A stretch of DNA of 36,114 bases from Theionarchaea archaeon (lineage in GTDB: Archaea; Methanobacteriota_B; Thermococci; Methanofastidiosales; SZ-28-30), in the NCBI GenBank assembly GCA_018992565.1, contig JACVGW010000001.1, positions 1 through 36,114 of the forward strand, in the 5' to 3' direction. Below the pieces are notes generated by a model. That model did no database searches and had not been told where the DNA came from. It saw nothing but the letters and a program-made list of their open reading frames with translations. Positions 16,038 through 23,770 of the stretch are shown one piece after another. A program made the position numbers and the translations under genes. Numbering within the stretch: position 1 is the first letter of the stretch; the number at the start of each line of letters is the position of its first letter.

Positions 16038-16261
16038 GTTCTGTGCATTCTCTTTTCAAGTTTGTCCGTTTCAGATTCTTCTTCTTTCTTCTGCCAGCAG
16101 ATTATACCATTTTTCTCAATACTTTCAATCTTTCCCTCCTCTGCCAGCCTCAATAAATTCTTTCTGACTTCAAATACCTTTGTCCCTGTCTTTTCAGCCA
16201 CTTCCGCCGTAGAAAGCGGAGAATCTGCTTCTTCCAGGATCTGCTCAATTTTCTGATACAT
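16034..16261 (-). CDS. Small winged-helix protein
   Basis: A 75-residue protein. Residues ~1-55 fit a winged helix-turn-helix: KIEQILEEADSPLSTAEVAE is followed by the recognition helix TKVFEVRKNLLRLAEEGKIE and a short wing ending in ICWQK. The C-terminal 20 residues are highly charged. Its ATG follows the stop of the zinc-ribbon gene with no gap, and it overlaps the HAD gene start by 4 nt, so all three are probably one transcript. Such stand-alone domains in archaea act as DNA-binding regulators or as protein-interaction modules; the target is unknown. Confidence 0.7.
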   Translation of the reverse strand: MYQKIEQILEEADSPLSTAEVAEKTGTKVFEVRKNLLRLAEEGKIESIEKNGIICWQKKEEESETDKLEKRMHRT

Positions 16262-16525
16262 TCAAATCAACTCCTTGATAAGATGAAGGCACCTCAGAAT
16301 GTGTTCAATCTCATTTAAGTCTTTGGTTTCACCCAATCGGTCTAGAAGCTCTGCTCTCTTCAGATGAAGGGCAGCATCTGTTGTGGGCTGAGAGGATCCT
16401 TCCTCTTCTTCAGTGCAATTGGCGCAGATGGTCTTCCCATCCTTTTCAAACAATGGATAACCACACTTCTCGCAATGTCGGGAGGTCATCCTTGCTCCGC
16501 TCAGGAGTAATTGTGAAATATCCAT
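16262..16525 (-). CDS. Sjogren syndrome/scleroderma autoantigen 1-like zinc-ribbon protein
   Basis: 87 residues. The N-terminal zinc ribbon HCEKCGYPLFEKDGKTICAN has C18-x2-C21 and C34-x2-C37, with the CGYPLF and KDGKTIC spacing of the archaeal/eukaryotic autoantigen p27 (SSSCA1/ZNRD2) family. The remainder is an acidic linker and a C-terminal helix. The molecular role of the archaeal family is not established. It is the first gene of an operon with the winged-helix and HAD genes. The ATG lies 25 nt downstream of a minus-strand TATA box, so it is leaderless. Confidence 0.8.
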   Translation of the reverse strand: MDISQLLLSGARMTSRHCEKCGYPLFEKDGKTICANCTEEEEGSSQPTTDAALHLKRAELLDRLGETKDLNEIEHILRCLHLIKELI

Positions 16526-16544
16526 ATGTGGTCAGTGGGTAGCA

Positions 16545-16554
16545 CATTTAAAAG
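16545..16554 (-). promoter_or_regulatory. TATA box for the zinc-ribbon/winged-helix/HAD operon
   Basis: Minus-strand CTTTTAAATG is centred 25 nt upstream of the ATG at 16525. Confidence 0.5.
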
Positions 16555-16599
16555 ACTATCCTAGATGGATGACTCTCCACCATCTTTGAATCAAGAACT

Positions 16600-16644
16600 C
16601 AAAGAAGAAAAAATAAGCTCGAGTAGGGACTTTTACCCGAACTC
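16600..16644 (-). terminator. Hairpin plus T-run terminator downstream of the 61-aa gene
   Basis: On the minus strand, GAGTTCGGG and CCCTACTC can form an imperfect stem around TAAAAGT (16621-16644). It is followed by a T-rich stretch (TTATTTTTTCTTCTTT). It ends the transcript about 70-110 nt after the small gene. Confidence 0.5.
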
Positions 16645-16713
16645 TTGCATCTCCAGGACTGGCCTTGGAATGACTAAACAGGATGCTCATCTGATTCTTG
16701 TGGCAGGTGCTGT

Positions 16714-16899
16714 TCACGCTTTTACCGCATGCACTCCCTGCAGCACGTTGGAATTTGCTTCTGCAGAAATCTGACATTTGTCGTCAGCCTGCTTGACATT
16801 CCTAACACTCTGAGCGATTCTCCAGTTCTCTGCCTCTTTCTGGAAGTCCAGCATTCTCTGCTTTCCAATCTCATATGAGATCATCAGGAATCCATTCAT
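16714..16899 (-). CDS. Small hypothetical protein (61 aa)
   Basis: A 61-residue protein I do not recognise, mostly predicted helical and charged (IGKQRMLDFQKEAENWRIAQ), with no membrane segment. It is below usual gene-calling cutoffs, but three signals support it. A textbook AGGAGGTG SD lies at 16907-16914, 7 nt before the ATG. A TATA-like element at 16935-16942 is placed to give a leader of about 13 nt. A hairpin/T-run terminator follows. It is transcribed divergently from the HTH regulator at 17198 and shares the roughly 300-bp regulatory region with it, so the regulator may control it. Confidence 0.6.
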   Translation of the reverse strand: MNGFLMISYEIGKQRMLDFQKEAENWRIAQSVRNVKQADDKCQISAEANSNVLQGVHAVKA

Positions 16900-16934
16900 A
16901 TTTTCACACCTCCTGAGATTTTTATCTCGATGAG

Positions 16935-16944
16935 TTTATATTAC
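16935..16944 (-). promoter_or_regulatory. TATA-like element for the 61-aa gene
   Basis: Minus-strand TAATATAAAC is centred about 40 nt before the ATG at 16899, leaving room for the AGGAGGTG SD in a 13-nt leader. Confidence 0.4.
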
Positions 16945-17074
16945 TATGCAATGTTAATAATGACTGGCCATGTTTATGTTTATAAACTTTTCTATTGACA
17001 TATGTAAAAGGCATTTTTATCTCATCCATCAGGATATAACAGGCAAAAAAGACTGAGTTCTAGTGCGGCACAAG

Positions 17075-17092
17075 TATTATAGTCCTATAATA
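17075..17092. promoter_or_regulatory. Inverted repeat in the divergent regulatory region
   Basis: TATTATAG-TC-CTATAATA is a perfect inverted repeat with 8-bp arms and a 2-bp spacer, about 105-123 nt upstream of the HTH regulator start. A shorter palindrome, GTTTATAAAC, lies at 16978-16987. Either could be the binding site of the adjacent winged-helix protein. Confidence 0.4.
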
Positions 17093-17168
17093 TTAACATT
17101 GAGTGCGCTTATTATCTTTCCAAGCTCATAGAAGATGTTCATGTTTATAACATCTTTCGATGCAAACA

Positions 17169-17176
17169 TTTATATA
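17169..17176 (+). promoter_or_regulatory. TATA box for the HTH regulator
   Basis: TTTATATA is centred 25.5 nt before the ATG at 17198. The 18-bp stretch ATGCAAACATTTATATAC (17160-17177) recurs exactly at 30240-30257 upstream of the GH3 region. Confidence 0.65.
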
Positions 17177-17197
17177 CTGTTAAGGCGAAGTAGTATC

Positions 17198-17788
17198 ATG
17201 AGAAAGCAGGAAATGGTCAAGGTTGTCAAAGACCCAAAAGTCATTAACTCACTTAGTAACCCCAACTTCCATCGTATTCTCAACATAATGAGACAGGGGG
17301 AACTTAACGTAAAAGAAATTCACAAGCTATTTAATAAGGAGTATGAAGACAAGAAAACCCTGACATCAATATACCGTTACATGGACGCGCTTCTTGAGCA
17401 GGATCTGGTATTTGTTAGCCGGGAAGAGCTGAAACGGGGACACCTGGTGGAGCGATATTATTCCAGGACAGCGAGGTTCTTCCTCTTTGAAGACATCTCC
17501 GATGAAAACCTTATCAATGCAACATCTGATCTCTTCCAGCGAATCCACCATATTGACGACGAAGAAGCCCGAGAACTGAGAAGATTGATACAGGAAAGCG
17601 AAGAAAGCATGAGCAAACAGGCACAGGCGTTCTATGAGGCCAATGGTGACGAAGTGCTGGACTTGGAAAAGGTATTTGGATTCGAGGCAGCCCGTGCTGC
17701 AACCAAGACACTGATGCAATTCACGTTCTTCAGCAAAAACCCTGAAATAATAGAAAAAATCGGCAAAATAGTGAAGAAAAAGCTCTGA
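17198..17788 (+). CDS. Winged-helix transcriptional regulator (ArsR-like)
   Basis: 196 residues from the ATG at 17198. Residues ~15-85 form a winged helix: NPNFHRILNIMRQGELNVKE leads into the helix-turn-helix, with SIYRYMDALLEQDLVFVSRE as the recognition helix and wing. The C-terminal half (~95-196) is helical and acidic and probably mediates dimerisation or ligand binding. No metal-binding cysteine cluster is visible. An in-frame ATG at 17135 exists but is rejected: the TTTATATA box lies inside that extension, and 17198 is at the leaderless distance. The target is unknown; the divergent 61-aa gene and its own promoter are first candidates because of the inverted repeats between them. Confidence 0.8.
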   Translation: MRKQEMVKVVKDPKVINSLSNPNFHRILNIMRQGELNVKEIHKLFNKEYEDKKTLTSIYRYMDALLEQDLVFVSREELKRGHLVERYYSRTARFFLFEDISDENLINATSDLFQRIHHIDDEEARELRRLIQESEESMSKQAQAFYEANGDEVLDLEKVFGFEAARAATKTLMQFTFFSKNPEIIEKIGKIVKKKL

Positions 17789-17826
17789 GTCTTATTGACT
17801 AGAAAGTCATGCTTGGGAAAGATGGG

Positions 17827-18351
17827 TCACTTGTGAGACACAACCCTGGGCTCTTTCCACTCTTCTCGCAGGATGCTGTACATAACTCCATCATGCCATC
17901 TGCCTCTGTTAAATACCGACTTTCTTATTACCCCTTCTTTGGTAAATCCAGCTTTCTCCAGCACTTTCTGGGATGCTGCATTTTCAGGGCTAGCTTCCGC
18001 CTGAACCCTCACTATGTCCTTTGAAAGAAACAAGAAGTCCACCAGTATCTTGACAGCTTCGGTGCAGTAGCCTTTTCCACGTTCTTGAGGAGACACGCAG
18101 TATCCAACAGAAAAATGTGGGCCCTGTGGGGTACACATTATCTGGCCAATCTTGGCTCCATCTTTCTTTTCAATAATGAACCACTTTTCATCAGAGCTCA
18201 ATCCTTCATACCACTTCTCCATGTCACGGAGGGAATTCTGTTCAAGGGGCTCAAACTCGCCGCCAAACTGGAGGTCATTGCTCCATGTTGTGGCCAACGG
18301 TAAGTCCTCTTTTTCCAAGACTCGTAGGTTGACAGTGACACCTTTTAGCAT
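17827..18351 (-). CDS. GNAT N-acetyltransferase, RimJ/RimL type
   Basis: 174 residues from the ATG at 18351. The acetyl-CoA binding motif A is VGYCVSPQERGKGYCTEAVK, and the C-terminal NAASQKVLEKAGFTKEGVI motif is typical of the RimJ/RimL subgroup, which acetylates protein N-termini or small amines; here the substrate is unknown. The frame extends to a TTG at 18369, but the ATG is preferred. It has GGTGAT just upstream, and a minus-strand TATA box at 18387-18393 predicts a start near 18363, inside the longer version. It converges on the HTH regulator gene. Confidence 0.88.
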   Translation of the reverse strand: MLKGVTVNLRVLEKEDLPLATTWSNDLQFGGEFEPLEQNSLRDMEKWYEGLSSDEKWFIIEKKDGAKIGQIMCTPQGPHFSVGYCVSPQERGKGYCTEAVKILVDFLFLSKDIVRVQAEASPENAASQKVLEKAGFTKEGVIRKSVFNRGRWHDGVMYSILREEWKEPRVVSHK

Positions 18352-18386
18352 TCTATCACCGTTTGGCAATCATATTCAATCTAGCT

Positions 18387-18393
18387 TATAAAA
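18387..18393 (-). promoter_or_regulatory. TATA box for the GNAT gene
   Basis: Minus-strand TTTTATAAGC predicts a transcript of about 12-nt leader containing the GGTGAT SD before the ATG at 18351. Confidence 0.5.
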
Positions 18394-18529
18394 TCTTTCA
18401 TGGATCGCTGGTAAGAGGACTCTCCTGATGGGTTGAGACCTTCTCGCCCAGCTGGTCAAGCTACGGAACAGAAAATGATGAAGGATACCTTATAGTCCTG
18501 GGTGATTGAGCAGCACTTGCACGAAAAGA

Positions 18530-18537
18530 GTTATAAT
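18530..18537 (+). promoter_or_regulatory. TATA box for the polytopic membrane gene
   Basis: GTTATAAT is centred 24.5 nt before the ATG at 18558. It overlaps the earlier ATG at 18540, which argues against that start. Confidence 0.5.
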
Positions 18538-18557
18538 CTATGTCTATATTACAGGTC

Positions 18558-19664
18558 ATGAGATACGCCCCATCGCTGGCCCGACGTCAACACATGATCG
18601 CATTCCTTCTGGTGGGGTGCTTGTCCATGTTGTATGCTGAGCTGTTTTCAGGAGCGTCTCGCCTCTGGTTTTTTGATCCATGGTCAGTTCTGGTCACTTT
18701 TCCTTTGTATATGGTGCATGTTATCTTCTTTTTTAATCTGGCCCTGCTTACTGCCAGGACATCACCCGTTCACTTATATTTTTGGGGGATGCTCTTCGCC
18801 CTGTACGAATCCTGGATCACTCAGGTCCTGTGGGTGGGCTATACTGCGGGCCAGCCAATTCTGAGAGCAGTTGGTGGGATTGCTCTTGGTGAATTTCTTG
18901 GCCTGGTCTTGTTTTGGCACCCTGTTATGTCCTTCATAGTACCTCTGCTGGTTTTTGAAGTGCTGATCCTCTCAATAAGTGCAGACAATGCAGAAGAGAA
19001 AGTAGTGCCCAGTCATTTCCCTTTCTTGATTCTCACCCCCAGGAACAAGAAAGTGCTTGTTTTCCTGTACATTTTGGGCTCAATATTCATGACGGTAAGC
19101 TACCAGGGAAATATCCTCCTGGGATTGACAGTACTTGGGGGTACGTATGGGATGATTTATGGGTTGTACAGGAAGGCCCGCATGTATCAGGTCACCATAC
19201 ACTCACTACACGTTGGAAAGAAAGGGTTAGCATTCATGACGGTATACATGGTTCTCTTATATGCTGCAATGTTTTTCGGGTTTGGGTACCAGCAGGGAAG
19301 AATACCTGGCCCTATGCCCATCGTGACCACCATTCTCCTCTATATTGTCATTGCTTGGTTAATATTCTCTTCTCGTCCTGCTGAGGAGTCTGTCAAAGTG
19401 CCTCCCTCCCTCATTGCGCACAGAGTATCCTTAAGAACCTACAGAACCCTTGTTGTCTTCCAGCTGATTCTCATCTGCGGGTTGGGCATTGTATATCTTG
19501 TTGTGCCCTTTTTCATGGAGGTGGCCTTTTCCCTCCTGTATGTCCTCATATGCGGTGGAGCAATATACCTTGCTTTCAAAGCTTTTCGCCTGAGAAACAG
19601 CCAAAATGAGGAATTCCTGAAGCGTATGTACTCAGAAATTTCCGCATCATGGAGACTGGACTGA
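18558..19664 (+). CDS. Polytopic membrane protein of unknown function
   Basis: 368 residues with about nine to ten hydrophobic segments spread over the whole length, a cytoplasmic-looking charged loop near the middle (around residues 140-165), and a charged C-terminal tail. A conserved-looking aromatic stretch, LYESWITQVLWVGY, and the nearby FWHPVMSFIVP look like functional membrane motifs, but I cannot place the family. No transporter signature or catalytic motif is recognised. The start at 18558 is chosen over the in-frame ATG at 18540 because of TATA spacing. It is probably monocistronic; a T-rich terminator follows. Confidence 0.75.
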   Translation: MRYAPSLARRQHMIAFLLVGCLSMLYAELFSGASRLWFFDPWSVLVTFPLYMVHVIFFFNLALLTARTSPVHLYFWGMLFALYESWITQVLWVGYTAGQPILRAVGGIALGEFLGLVLFWHPVMSFIVPLLVFEVLILSISADNAEEKVVPSHFPFLILTPRNKKVLVFLYILGSIFMTVSYQGNILLGLTVLGGTYGMIYGLYRKARMYQVTIHSLHVGKKGLAFMTVYMVLLYAAMFFGFGYQQGRIPGPMPIVTTILLYIVIAWLIFSSRPAEESVKVPPSLIAHRVSLRTYRTLVVFQLILICGLGIVYLVVPFFMEVAFSLLYVLICGGAIYLAFKAFRLRNSQNEEFLKRMYSEISASWRLD

Positions 19665-19696
19665 GGACAGTGGAAAGCTTTCCTCAATCTTCTCGA

Positions 19697-19710
19697 CCTT
19701 TTTTTCCTTT
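19697..19710 (+). terminator. T-rich terminator after the polytopic membrane gene
   Basis: ACCTTTTTTTCCTTT lies about 35 nt beyond the stop at 19664. This is an oligo-T signal without a clear hairpin. Confidence 0.45.
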
Positions 19711-19803
19711 CAGTATAGTCAACTTCAAAATCATACGAACCTATCAGCATGACCTGTACTGTACTGGGTATCCCGAATAGTTGACGTTATGCACAATAGA
19801 AGA

Positions 19804-19811
19804 GTTTAAAA
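19804..19811 (+). promoter_or_regulatory. TATA box for the UbiA-family gene
   Basis: GTTTAAAA lies about 30 nt before the ATG at 19838, predicting a leader of about 4 nt. It falls inside the longer TTG-initiated frame and so argues against that start. Confidence 0.45.
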
Positions 19812-19837
19812 GGATGATTCATCTTAACCATAACTCC

Positions 19838-20746
19838 ATGAAAAGGAATATTGTGGAGACTATAAAGGGCTACACTGATCTTACCAGGATACATTTCTGG
19901 TTCGTGTGGCCATTGCTGTTTTGCTCCGGACTTCTCCTTGCGTTCAAGGTCAATGGTAGTTTCACCTGGGGATTGACCATAAAAGCCGCTCTCATTGGCT
20001 TTCTGGGTTTTGAGGCTGGATTTGTGCTCAATGATTATGTGGACAGAAATATAGACAAGAAAGACGTCGAATTCAGTTTGACCAGATACTGGAGACCTTT
20101 CAAAGAAAGACCAATTCCATCGGGAATAATCTCGCCAACGAGAGCTGTTCAGGCCTTTGTGGTGCTTGTTGCTGCGGCCTGTATACTGGCAGTAACCCTC
20201 CCGTATCCTCATAATATATACGTTATTGCTGCAGGTGGATACTGCTATACCATGGAATACTTCTACCAGACAAGAAAGAAGAATCAGACACTTCCTATGG
20301 CCCAACTACTGGGAAGGACAGATTTTGTACTATTTCCAGTTGCAGGCTACCTTTGCTATGGTCATCCTGATAAGTACGCCCTCCTATTCTTTATTTTCTT
20401 CTACCCTCTTGCTCTGGCGCACTTGGGAGTGAATGATATTGCAGATATAGTAAATGATCGGGTCAAAAAGCTGAAGACGATACCTGTTCTCTATGGCTTG
20501 AAAGGGACCGGATACTGGGTTCTGGGGTTCACAATCCTGCATCTGCTAATCGCGCCTTTCTTCTTGAGAGAGATGGGGACTATTGCCCTGGCCAGTCTGG
20601 GAGTGACTGCGATGCTCTTGGGGGCCGTTAACTACAAGATATTAAAGGAAAAGAGCCCTCAGGCAGGATTACGGGTTCTGCCCCTGATTCACGTTACTAT
20701 GCTCACATATGGGATTTCTATTGTCGCCAGCTATGCTTTATCTTGA
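19838..20746 (+). CDS. UbiA-family polyprenyltransferase
   Basis: 302 residues, nearly all membrane-embedded (about eight to nine helices). The two aspartate-rich motifs of UbiA enzymes are present: NDYVDRNIDKKD after the second helix, and NDIADIVNDRVKKLKTIPV in the second half. These bind Mg-prenyl diphosphate for transfer to an aromatic ring or a glycerol-phosphate lipid. In archaea the family includes digeranylgeranylglyceryl phosphate synthase and quinone, heme and chlorophyll-type prenyltransferases; the exact substrate is not identifiable. The frame is open from a TTG at 19781, but the ATG at 19838 fits the TATA box and matches the conserved start (KGYTDLTRIHFWFVWPLLF). A geranylgeranyl reductase lies at 33132-34430 but is not linked in an operon. 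Confidence 0.88.
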   Translation: MKRNIVETIKGYTDLTRIHFWFVWPLLFCSGLLLAFKVNGSFTWGLTIKAALIGFLGFEAGFVLNDYVDRNIDKKDVEFSLTRYWRPFKERPIPSGIISPTRAVQAFVVLVAAACILAVTLPYPHNIYVIAAGGYCYTMEYFYQTRKKNQTLPMAQLLGRTDFVLFPVAGYLCYGHPDKYALLFFIFFYPLALAHLGVNDIADIVNDRVKKLKTIPVLYGLKGTGYWVLGFTILHLLIAPFFLREMGTIALASLGVTAMLLGAVNYKILKEKSPQAGLRVLPLIHVTMLTYGISIVASYALS

Positions 20747-20903
20747 TTTTGATTTCCACTGTCATGTCTATCCGGCCTGTGGACAACCGACACAATCCAC
20801 ATGAACGAAGTTGGACAGGAACCATCAACCACGTGGGAGAGCACAAGGAAAATCCTGACTCAAGGGATGCATTCATAAGTATCATCCCTCATGGACTCTA
20901 CAG

Positions 20904-21716
20904 GTGAATGCTCTGATTTACGAATTACATGACAGCCCGAAAATTCTTCCACTGGCCAAAACCCCACAACTGGCCCTGGTCATATCTTCAGTTGGAGAGG
21001 GGAACACCCCAAATAGAATCTGGGTTGATGATCCAGATACCCCAAGAAGTGCTCTTGTCTGGGATACCACTCATTGTCTCTACTTCATGGGGGACGTATG
21101 TGGACCCTTTCGGGAAGAACTGGAAAGAACACTGGCCGATGAGATCATTCCAACTGCTGCAAGAAAGAAAATCTACATCTTTAAAATCCACTATACGCCT
21201 CACTGGGAAGAAACGCTTCCGGGAATTTTTGTGTCCTTCAAGAAAAGGAAGCGGCAGCTCTATGCTTATACTGCACCTTCTGTTGAGATAAAATCACTGC
21301 CAGAAGGGTTTGAACGTAGGAAGATCAACAAGGAATTTCTGGAATCCCCCATCAAGAACAAGCTAGATCTTGTTGAAGAAATTGAATTATGCTGGAAATC
21401 CGTTGCAGATTTTCTTGATAACGGATGGGGGTTCTGCATTACCCATAACGACGAGATTGTATGCAGGTGTACTGCGGAATATGTCAGCCAGGGGAAATGC
21501 GGCATCGGCATTGAGACGGGAGAAGAATACAAACAGCTGGGATGTGCCACAGCTGCTGCATCAGCTCTGGTGGATTACTGCCTGTCACGAGGGATCACTC
21601 CTCACTGGGATAGCTGGGAAGACAACATTCCTTCCATTAAGACGGCTCAGAAGGTTGGATTTGCAAAAGTCGCAGATTTTTCTGTGTATTTCGGCAGTTT
21701 CAATTTGACAGAATGA
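20904..21716 (+). CDS. GNAT-family acetyltransferase with N-terminal extension
   Basis: 270 residues. The C-terminal ~110 residues form a GNAT domain with the stretch GIETGEEYKQLGCATAAASA, then DYCLSRGITPHWDSWEDNIP and SIKTAQKVGF. The H/W-D-x-x-x-N-x-x-S pattern is characteristic of the GNAT_acetyltran group of long two-domain acetyltransferases. The N-terminal ~125 residues are a separate alpha/beta domain of unknown role. The R/Q-x-x-G-x-A/G acetyl-CoA loop is present as QLGCATAAA. Substrate unknown. The start is supported by AGGTGA directly before the ATG and a TATA-like TCATAAG about 27 nt upstream. It converges on the OYE gene. Confidence 0.85.
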   Translation: MNALIYELHDSPKILPLAKTPQLALVISSVGEGNTPNRIWVDDPDTPRSALVWDTTHCLYFMGDVCGPFREELERTLADEIIPTAARKKIYIFKIHYTPHWEETLPGIFVSFKKRKRQLYAYTAPSVEIKSLPEGFERRKINKEFLESPIKNKLDLVEEIELCWKSVADFLDNGWGFCITHNDEIVCRCTAEYVSQGKCGIGIETGEEYKQLGCATAAASALVDYCLSRGITPHWDSWEDNIPSIKTAQKVGFAKVADFSVYFGSFNLTE

Positions 21717-21742
21717 AGCAAATCCCTGCCTGACAGACACCA

Positions 21743-21766
21743 CAAATAAAAGAAAAGGGAAAGGTT
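21743..21766 (-). terminator. T-rich terminator after the OYE-type gene
   Basis: On the minus strand the first bases after the stop read AACCTTTCCCTTTTCTTTTA, a pyrimidine-rich oligo-T termination region in the short convergent gap. Confidence 0.4.
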
Positions 21767-21767
21767 A

Positions 21768-23729
21768 TTAGATTTGAAGAGCGGTGTTAGCACCTTCCTG
21801 AACTGCCCTCAAAATGGATTTTGGTTCAACGCAATCTCCAATTGCCCTCAGTTTGTAGAAATCTGCTTCAATCAGTTCATCCAGAATCTTTCTCTCAGGG
21901 TAGAAACCCACCGCCAGGACTACTGCATCTGCCTTGAGTGTGTGTTCTCCGGAGGAATCTGCAATGACTACACCCTCCTTAACGATCTTCACTGCTCTTG
22001 AACCAGGCAGCATTACCACTCCAACATCTTTCAATGCTTCGCACATGAAATACCGGGCAGAAGCTCCCATATCAGGACATATAACAGGCAACTGTTCAAG
22101 AATAGTGACCTTTCCTCCTTTTTCTGCAATGAATTCTGCTGTTTCCGCACCTACTCGACCTCCACCGATAACAACTACAGCTCCCTTGGGTGTTGCAGTA
22201 CCTTCCAGAACATCCTGAAAACTGCACACGTGTTCAGAATCAGCTCCCGGAATTGACAACGTGGCAGGGACTGCTCCAGTCGCAACAATGACCACGTCAG
22301 GAGACTGACCCACAACGAAATCTGTGGTGACTTCCTTCCCCAGGACTTTTGTGACTCCTAGGGTTTCGAGCTGACGGATCTGCCAGTCAATGAATTCCTG
22401 CACTTCTTCTTTATGAGGCGGCATAACGGCTAGTAGCATCTGTCCTCCCAATTGGCCCTCCCTTTCATACAGTGTCACATTATGTCCTCGTAATTGCGCA
22501 TACATTGCTGCTGTCATCCCAGCAGGACCTCCCCCGATGACCATGACCTTCTTTGGTGTCTTCACCTTTTTGATTCGGAATATCCTTTCTCTTCCCAGTT
22601 CTGGGTTGATGGCACACGTACACGCTGCAAACCGACTGGTATCCAGATCCAGACAATGGTTGCAAGCAATGCATTTTCTTATGTCCTTGACTCTGCCTTC
22701 CTCTGCTTTCTTTGGCAATTCTGGGTCTGCTAGCAGTGCTCTTGCCATTCCCACAAGGTCTAGCTTCCCTTCGGATAGCGCCAGTTCTGCCAGATAGGGA
22801 TCATTCATCCTTCCCACTCCAATGACAGGAACATCAACCACTTCCTTCACTCCGGCAGACAGTCTCAGGTGCACCCCACGGGGAATTCGCATTGGAGGTA
22901 TGTTCCAATTGGTGGCTTCCAGTATTGAGCTTCCTGCAGAGACATTGAGAATGTCAGCGCCTGCCTCCACGAAATGGGGAGCCTGTTTCTTGGCTTCTTC
23001 CAGCTGAATCCCTGTAGAACCGAAGTAATCATCACCATTCATACGAAATGACACCGGAAAAGACTCTCCAGTTTCAGCCCGCACTTGCTCAAGTATCTCC
23101 AGCGCAAAGCGCATTCTTCCTTCAAGACTCCCACCGTATGCATCCGTTCTCTTGTTAGTATGCGGAGACAGGAATTGGTTAATCAGGTACGAATGGGCAC
23201 CGTGAATCTCTACCATGTCAAATCCAGCCTTCTTAATTCTCTCGGCCGCTGCTCCATAAGCTTCTACCAGATCTTTGATATCGCGCATCGACAGCCTGCG
23301 TGGAGTAATCATGGCCTTACCATGAGCTCCCATGAAAGCCCCTGCATGAGCCACAGGGGAAGGTGCTACTGGTTCAGAACCGTACACAGATTCAGACAGA
23401 CGTCTGCCACTGTGTATCATCTGCACGCCTGCTTTTGCCTTGTGGCCATGGAGAGCTCTTGCCAATTCTTTCAATCCGGGCATGAGATCATCACTGTAGA
23501 CTCCCAACTGGTTTGGCCTGTATTTGGCTTCAGGAACGATATAGGCACCAGCAGTCAAGATAAGTCCTGCACCGCCTTCCGCCCTTTTTTCCAAATAGTC
23601 TATCATTCGAGGTGTAACACTGCCATCATAATCTGCATATCTCACAATCATGGGTTCCATGACAATTCTGTTTTTCAATTCCATGCCTTTCACAGACAGA
23701 GAACTGAACAGCATCTGAAAGCTATCCAT
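21768..23729 (-). CDS. NADH:flavin oxidoreductase/2,4-dienoyl-CoA reductase-like Fe-S flavoprotein
   Basis: 653 residues in three parts. An Old Yellow Enzyme TIM barrel with FMN spans ~1-340 and includes EIHGAHSYLINQFLSPHTNK with H176/H179. A cysteine cluster (C353, C356, C359, C372) is placed as in the 4Fe-4S site of 2,4-dienoyl-CoA and 2-enoate reductases. An FAD/NAD(P) module (~394-653) has the Rossmann signatures VMVIGGGPAGMTAA and VVVIGGGRVGAETAEF. Such enzymes pass electrons from NAD(P)H via FAD and the Fe-S cluster to FMN and reduce an activated C=C bond; trimethylamine dehydrogenase and bile-acid BaiCD-type enzymes share the fold. Substrate unknown. The cluster spacing (third Cys after x2 rather than x3) is slightly off the E. 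coli FadH pattern. Monocistronic, with AGGTGA before the ATG. Confidence 0.92.
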   Translation of the reverse strand: MDSFQMLFSSLSVKGMELKNRIVMEPMIVRYADYDGSVTPRMIDYLEKRAEGGAGLILTAGAYIVPEAKYRPNQLGVYSDDLMPGLKELARALHGHKAKAGVQMIHSGRRLSESVYGSEPVAPSPVAHAGAFMGAHGKAMITPRRLSMRDIKDLVEAYGAAAERIKKAGFDMVEIHGAHSYLINQFLSPHTNKRTDAYGGSLEGRMRFALEILEQVRAETGESFPVSFRMNGDDYFGSTGIQLEEAKKQAPHFVEAGADILNVSAGSSILEATNWNIPPMRIPRGVHLRLSAGVKEVVDVPVIGVGRMNDPYLAELALSEGKLDLVGMARALLADPELPKKAEEGRVKDIRKCIACNHCLDLDTSRFAACTCAINPELGRERIFRIKKVKTPKKVMVIGGGPAGMTAAMYAQLRGHNVTLYEREGQLGGQMLLAVMPPHKEEVQEFIDWQIRQLETLGVTKVLGKEVTTDFVVGQSPDVVIVATGAVPATLSIPGADSEHVCSFQDVLEGTATPKGAVVVIGGGRVGAETAEFIAEKGGKVTILEQLPVICPDMGASARYFMCEALKDVGVVMLPGSRAVKIVKEGVVIADSSGEHTLKADAVVLAVGFYPERKILDELIEADFYKLRAIGDCVEPKSILRAVQEGANTALQI

Positions 23730-23760
23730 TTTGGTTCACCTATAGTAGAAGACATCTCTC

Positions 23761-23770
23761 GCTATAAAAG
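23761..23770 (-). promoter_or_regulatory. TATA box for the OYE-type gene
   Basis: Minus-strand CTTTTATAGC predicts a start near 23740 and a leader of about 11 nt carrying the AGGTGA SD (23736-23741). Confidence 0.5.

Noticed and set aside
17135-17197. N-terminal extension of the HTH regulator from the ATG at 17135
   Set aside because: The TTTATATA box lies inside it and the ATG at 17198 is at exact leaderless spacing.
18352-18369. TTG start for the GNAT gene at 18369
   Set aside because: Rare start codon, upstream of the predicted transcription start; ATG at 18351 has GGTGAT before it.
18475-18530. ATGATGA resembling a C box
   Set aside because: No CUGA D box within the expected distance.
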